From assembly GCF_004104075.1 (NCBI RefSeq), contig NZ_QOVK01000020.1:24172-88171 (forward strand): 64,000 nt of DNA, in the 5' to 3' direction. The stretch comes from Leeuwenhoekiella polynyae. Its GTDB lineage: Bacteria > Bacteroidota > Bacteroidia > Flavobacteriales > Flavobacteriaceae. The notes below the pieces were generated by a model. It saw only the letters and a program-made list of their open reading frames with translations, was not told the DNA's origin and made no database searches. Of the stretch, positions 43,135-52,753 are shown piece after piece; the stretch's first letter is position 1, and each line of letters begins with the position of its first letter. The position numbers and the translations under genes were made by a program.

Positions 43135-44355
43135 ATGAGTGATTTTTTAAAACAATGGGGCGACGCGGCCTTTACAACTGCAGGATTTTTCTGGATGGCA
43201 CTCTGGGCATTTGTGTTGGGATATGTCATAAGTAGTATGATTCAGATTTTTGTTACCGAAAAGAAAATGGAACAAACAATGGGCGGGAAAGAGTCTAAAG
43301 GAGTTTTGTTGGGAACTTTTTTTGGATTCATTAGCAGTTCGTGCAGTTTTGCAGCTTTGGCTTCTACAAAATCTTTGTTTAAAAAAGGAGCAAGCTTTGT
43401 CTCTAGTATTGCATTTTTACTGGCCTCTACAAATCTTGTGATCGAGCTGGGAATCATTATTTCAATCTTTTTAGGTTGGCAATTTGTAGTGGGAGAATAT
43501 GCAGGAGGAATTTTGCTAATCGGAATCAGTTGGTTGTTAATACGATTGATCAATCCTAAAAAGCTTATTGAAAATGCCCGAAAGAATCTGGGCGAGAACG
43601 AGGAGGATACGAATGAAAGTGACCAGTCATGGAAACAAAAAATAAAGTTTGAAGAAAGCTGGGCTAAAGTTGCCAAGCAATACGGGATGGAGTGGAAAAT
43701 GGTTTGGAAAGACGTAACCGTCGGCTTTACCATCGCGGGTATTGTTGCCGCTTTTGTACCTGATTCCTGGTTTCAAACCTTGTTTATAGGTACAGGAAAT
43801 GGAAATACAGATTTTACGTTTTTTGAAATTCTAGAGCACATCCTTGTGGGGCCTGTCGCTGCTTTTATCACCTTTATCGGTTCTATGGGGAATATTCCGC
43901 TTGCAGCATTATTGTTTGGCAAAGGAGTGAGTTTTGCCGGTGTGATGGCCTTTATCTTTAGTGATTTGGTAGTTTTTCCTATTCTTAGAATCAATGCTAA
44001 ATACTACGGTTGGAAGATGTCTTTATTTATTCTTTTTCTATTATTTACCGCATTGGTAGGAACTTCATTGATTCTGCATTACGCTTTTGATTTTATGAGT
44101 ATTTTGCCAGATTCTTCGGAAGTAACGGTGCAGGACTCCGACTATTTTAAAATCAATTATACGTTCTTTTTAAACCTTGCCTTTTTAGCTATTTCAGGTT
44201 ATTTGATCTATCTGGGTTTTTTTAAGCGGAAAGATATTATGCATATGAAAGAGATGGCTCCTAAAAGTAAAACACTTGAGAACGTATTAAAATATGCCGC
44301 TTTTAGTTGCTATATCTGGCTAGCCGGCGGATTGATCGTGAAGTTCTTTGTTTAG
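43135..44355 (+). CDS. ArsP_1/DUF318-type permease
   Basis: 406 residues, about eight to ten membrane segments. The duplicated permease motif is clear: GFISSSCSFAALASTKSLFKKGASFVSSIAFLLASTNLV in the first half and SMGNIPLAALLFGKGVSFAGVMAFIFSDLV in the second. A basic, cytosolic loop lies between (about 140-190). Relatives include ArsP, which exports organoarsenicals, and permeases found in many metal loci. Its position inside a copper operon, 10 bp after the DUF3347 gene, points to transport of a metal or metal complex; the substrate is not known. Confidence 0.85.
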   Translation: MSDFLKQWGDAAFTTAGFFWMALWAFVLGYVISSMIQIFVTEKKMEQTMGGKESKGVLLGTFFGFISSSCSFAALASTKSLFKKGASFVSSIAFLLASTNLVIELGIIISIFLGWQFVVGEYAGGILLIGISWLLIRLINPKKLIENARKNLGENEEDTNESDQSWKQKIKFEESWAKVAKQYGMEWKMVWKDVTVGFTIAGIVAAFVPDSWFQTLFIGTGNGNTDFTFFEILEHILVGPVAAFITFIGSMGNIPLAALLFGKGVSFAGVMAFIFSDLVVFPILRINAKYYGWKMSLFILFLLFTALVGTSLILHYAFDFMSILPDSSEVTVQDSDYFKINYTFFLNLAFLAISGYLIYLGFFKRKDIMHMKEMAPKSKTLENVLKYAAFSCYIWLAGGLIVKFFV

Positions 44356-44399
44356 GGAGTTTATTAAAAGTACTAAACCTACTATTAAAATTTATTTAA

Positions 44400-45128
44400 A
44401 TGACACATACTTATAAAGTAACAGGAATGACCTGTAACGGTTGCAGAACCGGAGTTGAACAGAAGCTCAACGCTGTTGCCGGGGTGGAAAAAGCTGAAGT
44501 AAACCTCGAACGTGAACAAGCGGTGATCACTATGAACAAGCATATTGCAACCGAAGCATTTCAGGAGGCCTTGCCTGCTAAATACACCATACGTGAACAA
44601 CAAGGTTCTCAGCAAGCGCAACCGCAAAACGTATTCACAACTGCAGCATCAGAAAAATCGAAATTAGAACAACTCAAACCCCTTTTTTTAATTTTTGCTT
44701 TTATAAGTGGCGCTGCGGTTTTGTTGCATAAAGATGACTGGAATTTGCGCGAGATGATGCTTGATTTTATGGGACTTTTCTACATCGTATTTAGTTTTTT
44801 CAAGCTTTTAGATCTTAGAGGTTTTCCGCAGAGTTTCAGTATGTATGATCCTTTGGCTAAAGCATTACCGGTTTATGGTAAGGTTTATCCATTTATAGAA
44901 TTAGCACTTGGACTGTGTTTTTTAATGCGCTTTCAAATGACTGCGGCGTTGGTGATTACGCTGGTGATTTTAGGAATAACGACACTAGGAGTAACCCGAA
45001 CCTTGCTCGATAAAAAGGCAATACAGTGTGCGTGTTTGGGAACGGCTTTGAAACTACCTATGACCGAAGCGACATTTATAGAGAATGCGATTATGATTGT
45101 GATGGCGGTGCTGATGCTTTTACTTTAA
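44400..45128 (+). CDS. Heavy-metal-associated domain fused to a MauE-like membrane domain
   Basis: 242 residues. Residues 1-68 are an HMA domain with the metal-binding GMTCNGC (Cys13, Cys16). A linker follows, then four membrane segments (about 85-242) of MauE/DoxX-like type: FYIVFSFFKLLDLRGFPQSFSMYD and the thiol motif IQCACLG near residue 205. MauE proteins are linked to disulfide or thiol handling in the envelope. The fusion suggests a membrane protein that receives Cu(I) at its HMA domain and handles it in the membrane, or keeps partner cysteines reduced. It lies 44 bp after the permease gene and 3 bp before the PepSY gene. Confidence 0.87.
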   Translation: MTHTYKVTGMTCNGCRTGVEQKLNAVAGVEKAEVNLEREQAVITMNKHIATEAFQEALPAKYTIREQQGSQQAQPQNVFTTAASEKSKLEQLKPLFLIFAFISGAAVLLHKDDWNLREMMLDFMGLFYIVFSFFKLLDLRGFPQSFSMYDPLAKALPVYGKVYPFIELALGLCFLMRFQMTAALVITLVILGITTLGVTRTLLDKKAIQCACLGTALKLPMTEATFIENAIMIVMAVLMLLL

Positions 45129-45131
45129 CCA

Positions 45132-45830
45132 ATGGGGAAATTACGCATCCGAAAGAAAATTAGGAAAACGCACAGGTATCTGGGCTTGTTTATAGGTCTT
45201 CAGTTTATACTGTGGACGGTGAGCGGGCTCTATTTCAGTTGGACAGATCTTGATGAAATTCACGGTGATCACTTGCGAAAGTCAGTTGAGCCTATAGCTT
45301 TTGAAAATCTATTAAGTCCGACAGCTTTAGATTCCATCTTAAAAATTAAAAGTATTGCGCTGCGCGAAATTAATAATGAACCGTATTATTGGATTAATAA
45401 TAGCCAGTTATACAACGCAAAAACAGGTGAGTATAAGAAAGGCATTACAAAAGAAGAAGCGCTAGCTATTGCAGCTAAAAATATGATTTCAACGTTAAAA
45501 GTTTCCGGAATAGAAAAAATAGTAACTGCTGATGCGCATCACGAATACCGGAAAAAATTAGTGCCGGCATATGTGGTGAGTTATAAAGGGCAAAATGCTA
45601 TTAAAGCTTATGTTTCGGTAACAGATGGAGCATTTCAAACCGTTAGACACAGAGACTGGCGCTGGTTTGATTTTTTGTGGATGACCCATACGATGGATTA
45701 TGAGGGGCGTGACGATATTAATAACGGGCTGCTTCGAGCATTTTCAATTCTTGGTCTTGTTACGGTTTTGAGCGGTTTTGTATTGTGGTATGTAAGTTCG
45801 CCAACGCTTAGGAAATGGAAGAAGAAATAA
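45132..45830 (+). CDS. PepSY-domain membrane protein
   Basis: 232 residues with membrane segments at about 15-37 (RYLGLFIGLQFILWTVSGLYFSW) and 205-225 (SILGLVTVLSGFVLWYV). Between them the soluble part has PepSY features: ITKEEALAIAAKNM and AYVSVTDGAFQTVRH. The membrane parts resemble PepSY_TM proteins, which are associated with metal or siderophore reduction. His residues in HRYLGLF and WMTHTMDYEGRDD could ligate heme, suggesting reductase function, but this is inference. It starts 3 bp after the HMA-MauE gene. Confidence 0.8.
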   Translation: MGKLRIRKKIRKTHRYLGLFIGLQFILWTVSGLYFSWTDLDEIHGDHLRKSVEPIAFENLLSPTALDSILKIKSIALREINNEPYYWINNSQLYNAKTGEYKKGITKEEALAIAAKNMISTLKVSGIEKIVTADAHHEYRKKLVPAYVVSYKGQNAIKAYVSVTDGAFQTVRHRDWRWFDFLWMTHTMDYEGRDDINNGLLRAFSILGLVTVLSGFVLWYVSSPTLRKWKKK

Positions 45831-45838
45831 TGGTTTTA

Positions 45839-45851
45839 CTCGATAATCGAG
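45839..45851. repeat. Short palindrome before cusB
   Basis: CTCGAT and ATCGAG flank one A in the 85-bp gap between the PepSY gene and cusB. It could be an internal regulatory site; evidence is slight. Confidence 0.25.
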
Positions 45852-45915
45852 ATTTAAAGGGACTGAAACTTATCTCGTCCAGTTTACTGCTTTTGCAGAA
45901 CTAAAATTTAAAAAC

Positions 45916-47622
45916 ATGAATAAATCAATTCTATACTTATTTATTGCTGCGGTTGTAGGACTGGGAGCTGGTTATTTAATTTTTGGAGAAAACAAAAAGC
46001 AAGTAACCGAAGATTCAGCTATTCACGATCACTCAGAAGACCCTAATTTGTGGACCTGCGCTATGCATCCACAAATTATGCGGGAGCAGGCTGGAGATTG
46101 TCCCATTTGCGGGATGGATCTGATTCCGGCAGAGACAGATGCAAGCGGATTGTCTGCAAATCAATTTAGAATGACTGATAATGCGCTGGCCTTAGCAGGT
46201 ATTCAAACAACAGTTATAGGTGCCGGTACTACAGAAGTCACAGAGGATCTTAATCTCTCCGGGAAAATCGTGATCAATGCAGATGAGACTGCGACACAAC
46301 CTGCGCATTTTGATGGGCGTATAGAATCGTTGTCGGTTACCTCTGTTGGGCAGCATATACGTATGGGGCAGCAAGTGGCGACCGTTTACTCCCCTGCATT
46401 AATAGCTGCACAGCAAGAGTTAATAACTGCTTCAAAATTGAAAGAATCTCAACCCAGATTGTACGAGGCTGTACACAATAAATTTAAGAACTGGAAGATA
46501 CACTCCTCTATTTTAGACCAAGTAGAACAGCGTGGAGAGCCGATTACGCGTTTTCCTATTTACTCGCATGTTTCTGGTATTGTTTCTGAAATTGATGTAA
46601 ATGAAGGAGCTCACGTCATGGATGGCAAACCTATTTTTAAAGTGAATAATTTAAGTACAGTTTGGGCAGAATTTGATGCTTATGAAAATCAAATAAGCAG
46701 TTTGCAAAATGGGCAACAACTAGACATTGCGGTAAATGCGTATCCTGATAAGACGTTCTCTGGAAGCATATCATTTATAGATCCCATTTTAAATAATGAG
46801 ACACGCACTGTGATCGTACGGGCAACTTTATTAAACAAAGAGGATTTATTAAAACCGGGGATGTTTGTGAAAGCTGCGGTAGCAGGTGCACAAAAGAACT
46901 TTTCAAATCAACTTATTATTCCTGCTTCTGCGGTTATGTGGACCGGTAAACGCTCGCTGGTTTATGTAAAACCCAATCCGGCTCAGCCTGTTTTTGAAAT
47001 GCGAGAAGTTGATCTTGGACCAAAGCAAGATGAGTTTTATCAAATAAGCAGCGGACTATCGCGCGGAGAAGAGTTGGTAACAAATGGGACTTTTACTGTA
47101 GATGCTGCAGCGCAATTGAGCGGTAAAAAATCCATGATGAATAGAGATAGTAATACTTCAAAAGGTGTAGAATCTATGAGTATGCAGTTACCGCTAAACT
47201 TTCAGAAGACCATTAAAGATGAAATGAAACAGTATTTAACACTCAAAGATGCGTTTGTAAATTCTGATGATAAGCAAGTTTCATCTGCTGCTTCAGAATT
47301 GTTGAGCGGACTTTCAGACATAGACGTTTCAGAACTTAAAACTATGGAGCGTTCTCATTTTTCTATAATTAAGCAGAAGCTTCAACAGATTGTTGAAGCA
47401 GAAACACTCAATCAAAAGCGAGAGGAATTTGTTGTACTTAATGAGAATATGGTAGCAGTAGTGAGAGCAATACAAGACTTGAATCCCACATTATATTTGC
47501 AGCGATGCCCTATGGCTAATGACTCTAAGGGCGCGGTATGGTTGAGTGAATCTCAAGAAATTAAAAATCCGTATTATGGGGAAGCCATGGAGAATTGCGG
47601 GAGTGTGATCACCACATTCTAA
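45916..47622 (+). CDS. cusB: CusB-type RND periplasmic adaptor with metal-binding N-terminus and C-terminal DUF3347
   Basis: 568 residues. An N-terminal membrane anchor (about 5-24) is followed by a heavy-metal-binding motif, WTCAMHPQI...CPICGMDLIPAE, with Cys48, His51, Cys62 and Cys65. Residues about 85-400 form the adaptor: barrel-sandwich (GRIESLSVTSVGQHIRMGQQVATVYSP), helical hairpin and beta-barrel (LLKPGMFVKAAV). Residues about 425-568 are a DUF3347 domain with QRCPMANDSKGAVWLSES and NPYYGEAMENCG. It bridges CusA to the outer-membrane channel and probably hands over Cu(I). DUF3347 at the end of CusB mirrors the free lipoprotein at 42510. Confidence 0.93.
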   Translation: MNKSILYLFIAAVVGLGAGYLIFGENKKQVTEDSAIHDHSEDPNLWTCAMHPQIMREQAGDCPICGMDLIPAETDASGLSANQFRMTDNALALAGIQTTVIGAGTTEVTEDLNLSGKIVINADETATQPAHFDGRIESLSVTSVGQHIRMGQQVATVYSPALIAAQQELITASKLKESQPRLYEAVHNKFKNWKIHSSILDQVEQRGEPITRFPIYSHVSGIVSEIDVNEGAHVMDGKPIFKVNNLSTVWAEFDAYENQISSLQNGQQLDIAVNAYPDKTFSGSISFIDPILNNETRTVIVRATLLNKEDLLKPGMFVKAAVAGAQKNFSNQLIIPASAVMWTGKRSLVYVKPNPAQPVFEMREVDLGPKQDEFYQISSGLSRGEELVTNGTFTVDAAAQLSGKKSMMNRDSNTSKGVESMSMQLPLNFQKTIKDEMKQYLTLKDAFVNSDDKQVSSAASELLSGLSDIDVSELKTMERSHFSIIKQKLQQIVEAETLNQKREEFVVLNENMVAVVRAIQDLNPTLYLQRCPMANDSKGAVWLSESQEIKNPYYGEAMENCGSVITTF

Positions 47623-47832
47623 ATGGAAGACAACTTTAATTATTGCGTATTTTTAAGGTTTAAAGTATTGAAAAACAAATATTTATAAATTTGATTTCAC
47701 ATTTGGATTTAGTATTCTACTAAAGAGTTTGATCATTTTATCAGAATAAGATTGTATTTTACCCCTTTTCGTACAGAAATTAGTTTAATAAACAACAATA
47801 AATGGCTTAGCTGAAGCTAAACAGGAGCATAT

Positions 47833-48915
47833 ATGAGTTCAAAAATATATAGTGTAATTACCGGCACCGGAATTTATTTACCTAAGAAAAAGGTGAAAAA
47901 TGAAGCTTTTTTAGATTTTAAATTCTTTGAATCTAATGGGAAACCGGTAGAGCGACCTAATGAATATATCGTAGATAAATTTCAGGAAATTACAACTATA
48001 CAAGAGCGTCGTTATGTGGCTGATGATCTTGTTGCGTCAGACATCGGGTTTTTTGCTGCAAAAAAGGCTATTGAAGATGCAGCTATAGATCCTGAGACGT
48101 TAGATTATATAATTGTCGCGCATAACTTCGGAGATGTAAAATTTGGTTCTAACCGCAGCGATATGGTTCCGGCATTAGCTGCCCGAGTAAAGCATAAGCT
48201 CAAGATTAAAAATCCAGATTGTGTAGCGTATGACGTACCATTTGGTTGTCCAGGTTGGTTACAAGGTATGATTCAGGCAGATTATTTTATAAAGTCTGGT
48301 GATGCTAAGAAGATTCTGGTTATTGGTGCTGAAACAATCTCTCGTGTTATAGATCTTCACGATAGGGACAGTATGATTTATGCTGACGGAGCTGGAGCTA
48401 CTATTTTAGAAGGAAAAGAAAGTTCTTCGCCTATAGGTATGCTAGCTCACAAGACCCGTTCAGACACGTACCGTTATGCAGAAATGCTCACTATGGGCTG
48501 CTCGTACAATGTTACAGAAGCAAACAAAAATGACCTTTATTTAAAAATGAACGGTCGCAGGTTATATCAGTATGCGTTAGAAACTGTTCCCTTGTCTATT
48601 AAAGCTTGCTTAGATAAAGCCGGTAAAGACATTCAGCATGTAAATAAAGTACTTATCCATCAAGCTAACGGTAAAATGGATGATGCTATTATAGAGCGTC
48701 TATACAAGCTCTATGAGATAGATGAAGTACCTGAAGGGGTAATGCCAATGATTATATCCTGGATTGGGAATTCTTCGGTAGCGACTGTTCCTACACTTTT
48801 AGATCTTATATTAAAAGGAGCAGTAGAAAATCAAGAAATTAAAACCGGAGACTTGGTCGTTTTTGCTTCGGTAGGAGCAGGAATGAATATTAATGCGGCA
48901 GTTTATCAGTTTTAA
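47833..48915 (+). CDS. 3-oxoacyl-ACP synthase III-like ketoacyl synthase
   Basis: 360 residues of the FabH/KAS III fold. The catalytic triad is in place: Cys139 (YDVPFGCPGWLQG), His276 (LIHQANGKMDDAI) and Asn313 (WIGNSSVATVP). The family condenses an acyl-CoA primer with malonyl-ACP. The N-terminus (SVITGTGIYLPKKKVKNEAFLDFKFF) and length differ from housekeeping FabH (about 320 residues), so it may be a paralogue for specialised or branched primers, or a beta-ketoacyl synthase used in lipid synthesis. It stands alone, with about 200 bp of AT-rich DNA either side. Confidence 0.85.
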   Translation: MSSKIYSVITGTGIYLPKKKVKNEAFLDFKFFESNGKPVERPNEYIVDKFQEITTIQERRYVADDLVASDIGFFAAKKAIEDAAIDPETLDYIIVAHNFGDVKFGSNRSDMVPALAARVKHKLKIKNPDCVAYDVPFGCPGWLQGMIQADYFIKSGDAKKILVIGAETISRVIDLHDRDSMIYADGAGATILEGKESSSPIGMLAHKTRSDTYRYAEMLTMGCSYNVTEANKNDLYLKMNGRRLYQYALETVPLSIKACLDKAGKDIQHVNKVLIHQANGKMDDAIIERLYKLYEIDEVPEGVMPMIISWIGNSSVATVPTLLDLILKGAVENQEIKTGDLVVFASVGAGMNINAAVYQF

Positions 48916-48967
48916 GATATTGATATTCAGTTTGTTTTAAGTTTAGTGTCCTGAAATGGTTGTCTGT

Positions 48968-48984
48968 TATTATTTTAAATAATA
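48968..48984. promoter_or_regulatory. 17-bp palindrome, copy 1 upstream of the light-sensing operon
   Basis: TATTATTTTAAATAATA has perfect 8-bp arms around one T. An identical copy lies 102 bp downstream at 49070. Candidate operator. Confidence 0.5.
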
Positions 48985-49043
48985 TAAGTCTTAATATTGT
49001 CTTAAATATTAACACTTTCTTTTATTAATCTAATATAAAAAAG

Positions 49044-49051
49044 TATTTTTG
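49044..49051 (+). promoter_or_regulatory. Candidate -7 element between the two 17-bp palindromes
   Basis: TATTTTTG fits TAnnTTTG and lies 77 bp before the GTG start at 49129. No good -33 TTG is seen, so the call is tentative. Confidence 0.3.
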
Positions 49052-49069
49052 ATAAGTTACTACAGCTCT

Positions 49070-49086
49070 TATTATTTTAAATAATA
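49070..49086. promoter_or_regulatory. 17-bp palindrome, copy 2 upstream of the light-sensing operon
   Basis: Identical to the palindrome at 48968. With that copy it brackets the candidate -7 element, 42 bp before the GTG start. Confidence 0.5.
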
Positions 49087-49128
49087 ATCCTTGTAGTTGG
49101 TACCCCCTCTAACCATTAAATATACTTT

Positions 49129-52100
49129 GTGACTACAAATACTTCTTTTAAAAAAGCTACTCACGTTGTTGTAGGGATAGGAGCAAGTGCTGGAGGTTTA
49201 CAAGCTCTTAACGACTTTTTTGATAATGTACCTACAGCGTCATTGTATAGTTATATTGTGGTTCAGCATCTTTCGCCGGATCACAAAAGCTTGATGGCAG
49301 AACTTCTGGCTAAAAACACAAAAATTCCAATTGAGGTAATCAAAGACGGTGGTGAAATTAAGGCCAACTGTATCTATCTGATTCCACCTACAAACAATCT
49401 TGTTATTGAAGAAGGGAAGTTCAAGTTGCTCGAAAAGCCTAAGGATAAATCCTTAAATCTTCCTATTGATATGTTTTTTGAATCTTTAGCAAATCATGCT
49501 AAAGAGCATTGTGCTGGTATTATTCTTAGCGGAACAGGTAGTGATGGTTCTAGAGGAATACGTGCTATTAAAGAAAAAGGTGGTGTTGTTATGGTGCAGC
49601 AACCTGAGCAGGCAAAATTTGATGGAATGCCTCGTAATTCTATAAAAACTGGTCTTGCTGATTTTATCGTGCCTGTTGAGCGTATAAGTGATGAACTTTC
49701 AAACTATTTTGAGGCTCAGAGTAGCATTGGTTTTGATGCGGAGTTGTTTCAATATGACGAAAAACTCTTAACCGATATTTTAAAGGTTTTAAAGAATAAT
49801 ACAGCATTAGATTTTAGTTTATATAAAAGACCCACGTTACTTCGAAGAATTGGCAGGAGAGTTCGCGTATTAAAACTAGACTCATTAGAATCCTATTTCA
49901 ATTATTTAAAAAATAATATTGAAGAAGTACAAACCCTTTATAAAGAATTTTTAATAGGAGTTACCAAGTTTTTTAGAGATTTTAAAGTATGGGAAATATT
50001 AGAAAATGACATTATCCCAGAAATCGTTAGTGAGAAGCAAGATGGCGCAATTATTAAAATTTGGGATGTAGGCTGTAGTACCGGAGAAGAACCTTATTCT
50101 TTGGGTATTTTATTTCTTGATGAAATCAAAAAGCAGGGTAAAGATATAGCGCTTAAGATATTTGCGACAGACATCTCTCAGGATCATCTGGATATAGCTA
50201 GCAAAGGTTCGTATTCAGAAAATGTGTTAAGTGATCTTTCTAGTGATCGCATTAGTACTTATTTCAGAAAAAACGGAGATAATTTTATTGTAAAGGAAAA
50301 TATTAGAAAGTGCATCATATTTTCTAATCACGACATAACAAATGATCCTCCGTTTAAGAATATGGATATGGTTATGTGTCGTAACCTACTCATTTATCTT
50401 CAGAATGAAGTGCAATCAAAAGTTATACACTTACTGCATTACGCACTTATACAAGATGGTATTCTTACATTGGGATCCAGTGAGTCTCTCGGGGTTCATA
50501 AAAATTCTTTTGAGGAAATAAACAGAAAGTGGAACATTTATCGAAATATAGAAAATTCAGAGCGTTTAAAAACTGAAATACTTAGCTCAACAGCAGAGCG
50601 TCAAACTTTAAAACGGAATACGATAGGAACAAAGAAAGGATCAGTGCAAAGTATAAGTAATACCAGTCGTTTGAAAGAGGAGATTAGTAAAGCGATTATG
50701 CAGCAATATGGAGCTGCAAGTGTTTATATAGATGAAAACTTTCATATTTTGGAAGCATTAGGTGCTTTCAAAAAATATGTTCAGTTTCCAGAAGAAGGTT
50801 TTACAACAAATCTTATAGATATGCTTTCAGAAGAGCTTTCTGAGGCGATTAAAAACACGGTAAACAAAGCACGACGCAGAAAGTCTCAAATTCTCTATAA
50901 AGATGTTGAGATTTTTGATGAGAACAATGAATTGAAAAAGCGGGTTGATATTCTGGTTAAACCTCTTAAGAGCAGTAATTTAGAAGGTGATTTTCACTAT
51001 ATAATTACGCTTATTGAGATTGATAAGAATGAAAATAAATCTGTTATAATAGAGCGTGCAGATATTCATAAATCTGCTCAGGAACGTATAAAAGATCTTG
51101 AAGACGAACTTAAAGAAACCCAATACGAACTGAGCAATGCTCTTGAAGAAGCAGAAACGAGTAATGAAGAATTACAAGCATCTAATGAAGAGTTATTAGC
51201 TTCTAATGAAGAATTGCAGAGTACTAATGAAGAGCTGCAAAGCGTAAACGAAGAGTTACATACTGTAAACGCAGAGCATATAGAAAAGATGGAAGATCTT
51301 GCCATGCTCAACGCAGATATGGATAATCTGCTTGATAGTACGCGTATTGGTACCGTCTTCCTGGATAAGAATCTTATTATTAGAAAGTTTACGCCAGCAA
51401 TTAGAGAGCATTTTCACTTAGTAAAACAAGATATAGGGCGTTCTATAGAAAATTTTGTTGCAAACTTTGGGATTCGTAAGCGTACGACAATTGTTGATAA
51501 CTCTAAAAAAGTTATGAATACCGGTCAGGTTTTCGAAAAACGAATTAAGAGTAAATCCGGGCGTTATTTTCTCCAACGCATTTCGCCATTTCATACCGGT
51601 CAGGATACTATAGAGGGTGTTGTTATAACCTTTATAGATATTCATAAAGTAGAACAATCACAGGAACGTTTACGTAAGAGTGAAGAGAAGTTTAAGGCTT
51701 TTTATGAAGATGATCCGGTTATGCATGTTACCATTAATTCGCATACTGGTTTGATCTCTGAATGTAATGGTCTGTTTGTAGAAACCCTTGGTTTTGTAAC
51801 TAAAACTGAAGTGGTAGGTAAATCTATATTTGAATTTTACCCGAAGCAAACCAAAGTTAAAGCAATCGCTTTGCTCGATGAATTAGAGAAAACAGGTAGT
51901 ATTTCTAATGAAGAATTAAAATTAGAATGTGTTAATGGCGATCGGTTAGATGTTCTTTTTAATGCAGAATTGATGCTTAATGCTGCGGGAGACACCAATC
52001 AATGGCGTTGTACTTTAATGGAAATTACAGATCTCAAAATAGCTCAACAGGAATTGCAGAAACAAAAGGATGATCTGGAGCGCATAAATACCGATTTAGA

Positions 52101-52752
52101 GCAGTTTGTTTCTATTTGTTCGCACGATTTACAAGAACCCCTTTCTACAATTAGATTCAGTAGTGATTTTCTTTCTAAGAAATTCAGTGATGAAATGTCT
52201 GAGAAAGGAAAAGAATATCTGGGCTACATTCACGAAGCGTCAGGAAGAATGGCGGAGCAAATCAAGGCTTTGCTAGAGCATAGTAGAATTGGGGAAGATC
52301 TCAAGAAGACAAAAGTAGATGTGACTGAACTTATTGAGATTGTAAAATATGACTTAAACAGAAGTATCAGAGAAGCAAATGCAACCGTGAGTGTGGGTAA
52401 AATGCCTGTATTAATGGCTTATGAAACTGAATTGCGTTTATTGTTTCAGAACTTGATAAGTAACGCGTTGAAGTACCGTCAAAAAGGTGTTAAGCCTAGT
52501 ATACGTATTTCTTCTTTTGGAGATGATGAGTATCAGACCTTTGCAATTGCAGATAATGGTATTGGTATTAAAGAAGATGATCTTGAAGCGATTTTTAAGA
52601 TCTTTGGTCGTGTTCCTACGGAAGAAAAATACGAAGGTACCGGTGTAGGTCTGGCACACTGTAAAAAGATTGTAAAATTACATGAAGGTACAATCTGGGT
52701 AGATTCACAATTTGGTCAAGGTAGTACATTTTATTTTAAAATTAAGCGCTAG
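49129..52752 (+). CDS. CheB-CheR-PAS histidine kinase fusion
   Basis: 1207 residues from a GTG start. Domains in order: CheB methylesterase (about 10-195) with the triad Ser20 (GIGASAGG), His47 (VQHLSPDH) and Asp139 (GTGSDGSRG); CheR methyltransferase (about 210-475) with WDVGCSTGEEPYS and MDMVMCRNLLIYL; a coiled coil (650-727) built from NEELQASNEELLASNEELQ repeats; two PAS modules (about 735-985); HisKA with His999 (FVSICSHDLQEPLS); and HATPase (NLISNALKYR, DNGIGI, GTGVGLAHCKKI). No receptor for methylation is nearby, so the CheB/CheR parts may modify an unknown protein. The phytochrome gene begins 1 bp after the stop. Confidence 0.95.
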   Translation: MTTNTSFKKATHVVVGIGASAGGLQALNDFFDNVPTASLYSYIVVQHLSPDHKSLMAELLAKNTKIPIEVIKDGGEIKANCIYLIPPTNNLVIEEGKFKLLEKPKDKSLNLPIDMFFESLANHAKEHCAGIILSGTGSDGSRGIRAIKEKGGVVMVQQPEQAKFDGMPRNSIKTGLADFIVPVERISDELSNYFEAQSSIGFDAELFQYDEKLLTDILKVLKNNTALDFSLYKRPTLLRRIGRRVRVLKLDSLESYFNYLKNNIEEVQTLYKEFLIGVTKFFRDFKVWEILENDIIPEIVSEKQDGAIIKIWDVGCSTGEEPYSLGILFLDEIKKQGKDIALKIFATDISQDHLDIASKGSYSENVLSDLSSDRISTYFRKNGDNFIVKENIRKCIIFSNHDITNDPPFKNMDMVMCRNLLIYLQNEVQSKVIHLLHYALIQDGILTLGSSESLGVHKNSFEEINRKWNIYRNIENSERLKTEILSSTAERQTLKRNTIGTKKGSVQSISNTSRLKEEISKAIMQQYGAASVYIDENFHILEALGAFKKYVQFPEEGFTTNLIDMLSEELSEAIKNTVNKARRRKSQILYKDVEIFDENNELKKRVDILVKPLKSSNLEGDFHYIITLIEIDKNENKSVIIERADIHKSAQERIKDLEDELKETQYELSNALEEAETSNEELQASNEELLASNEELQSTNEELQSVNEELHTVNAEHIEKMEDLAMLNADMDNLLDSTRIGTVFLDKNLIIRKFTPAIREHFHLVKQDIGRSIENFVANFGIRKRTTIVDNSKKVMNTGQVFEKRIKSKSGRYFLQRISPFHTGQDTIEGVVITFIDIHKVEQSQERLRKSEEKFKAFYEDDPVMHVTINSHTGLISECNGLFVETLGFVTKTEVVGKSIFEFYPKQTKVKAIALLDELEKTGSISNEELKLECVNGDRLDVLFNAELMLNAAGDTNQWRCTLMEITDLKIAQQELQKQKDDLERINTDLEQFVSICSHDLQEPLSTIRFSSDFLSKKFSDEMSEKGKEYLGYIHEASGRMAEQIKALLEHSRIGEDLKKTKVDVTELIEIVKYDLNRSIREANATVSVGKMPVLMAYETELRLLFQNLISNALKYRQKGVKPSIRISSFGDDEYQTFAIADNGIGIKEDDLEAIFKIFGRVPTEEKYEGTGVGLAHCKKIVKLHEGTIWVDSQFGQGSTFYFKIKR

Positions 52753-52753
52753 T

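Noticed and set aside
43242..43733. 163-residue minus-strand open frame inside the permease gene
   Set aside because: Antisense to a well-supported membrane protein; its length is due to the regular codon pattern of hydrophobic segments.
52712..52753. Upstream TTG extension of the bacteriophytochrome
   Set aside because: It would overlap the end of the CheB-CheR kinase gene by 41 bp, and the ATG at 52754 places Cys18 at the usual distance from the N-terminus.
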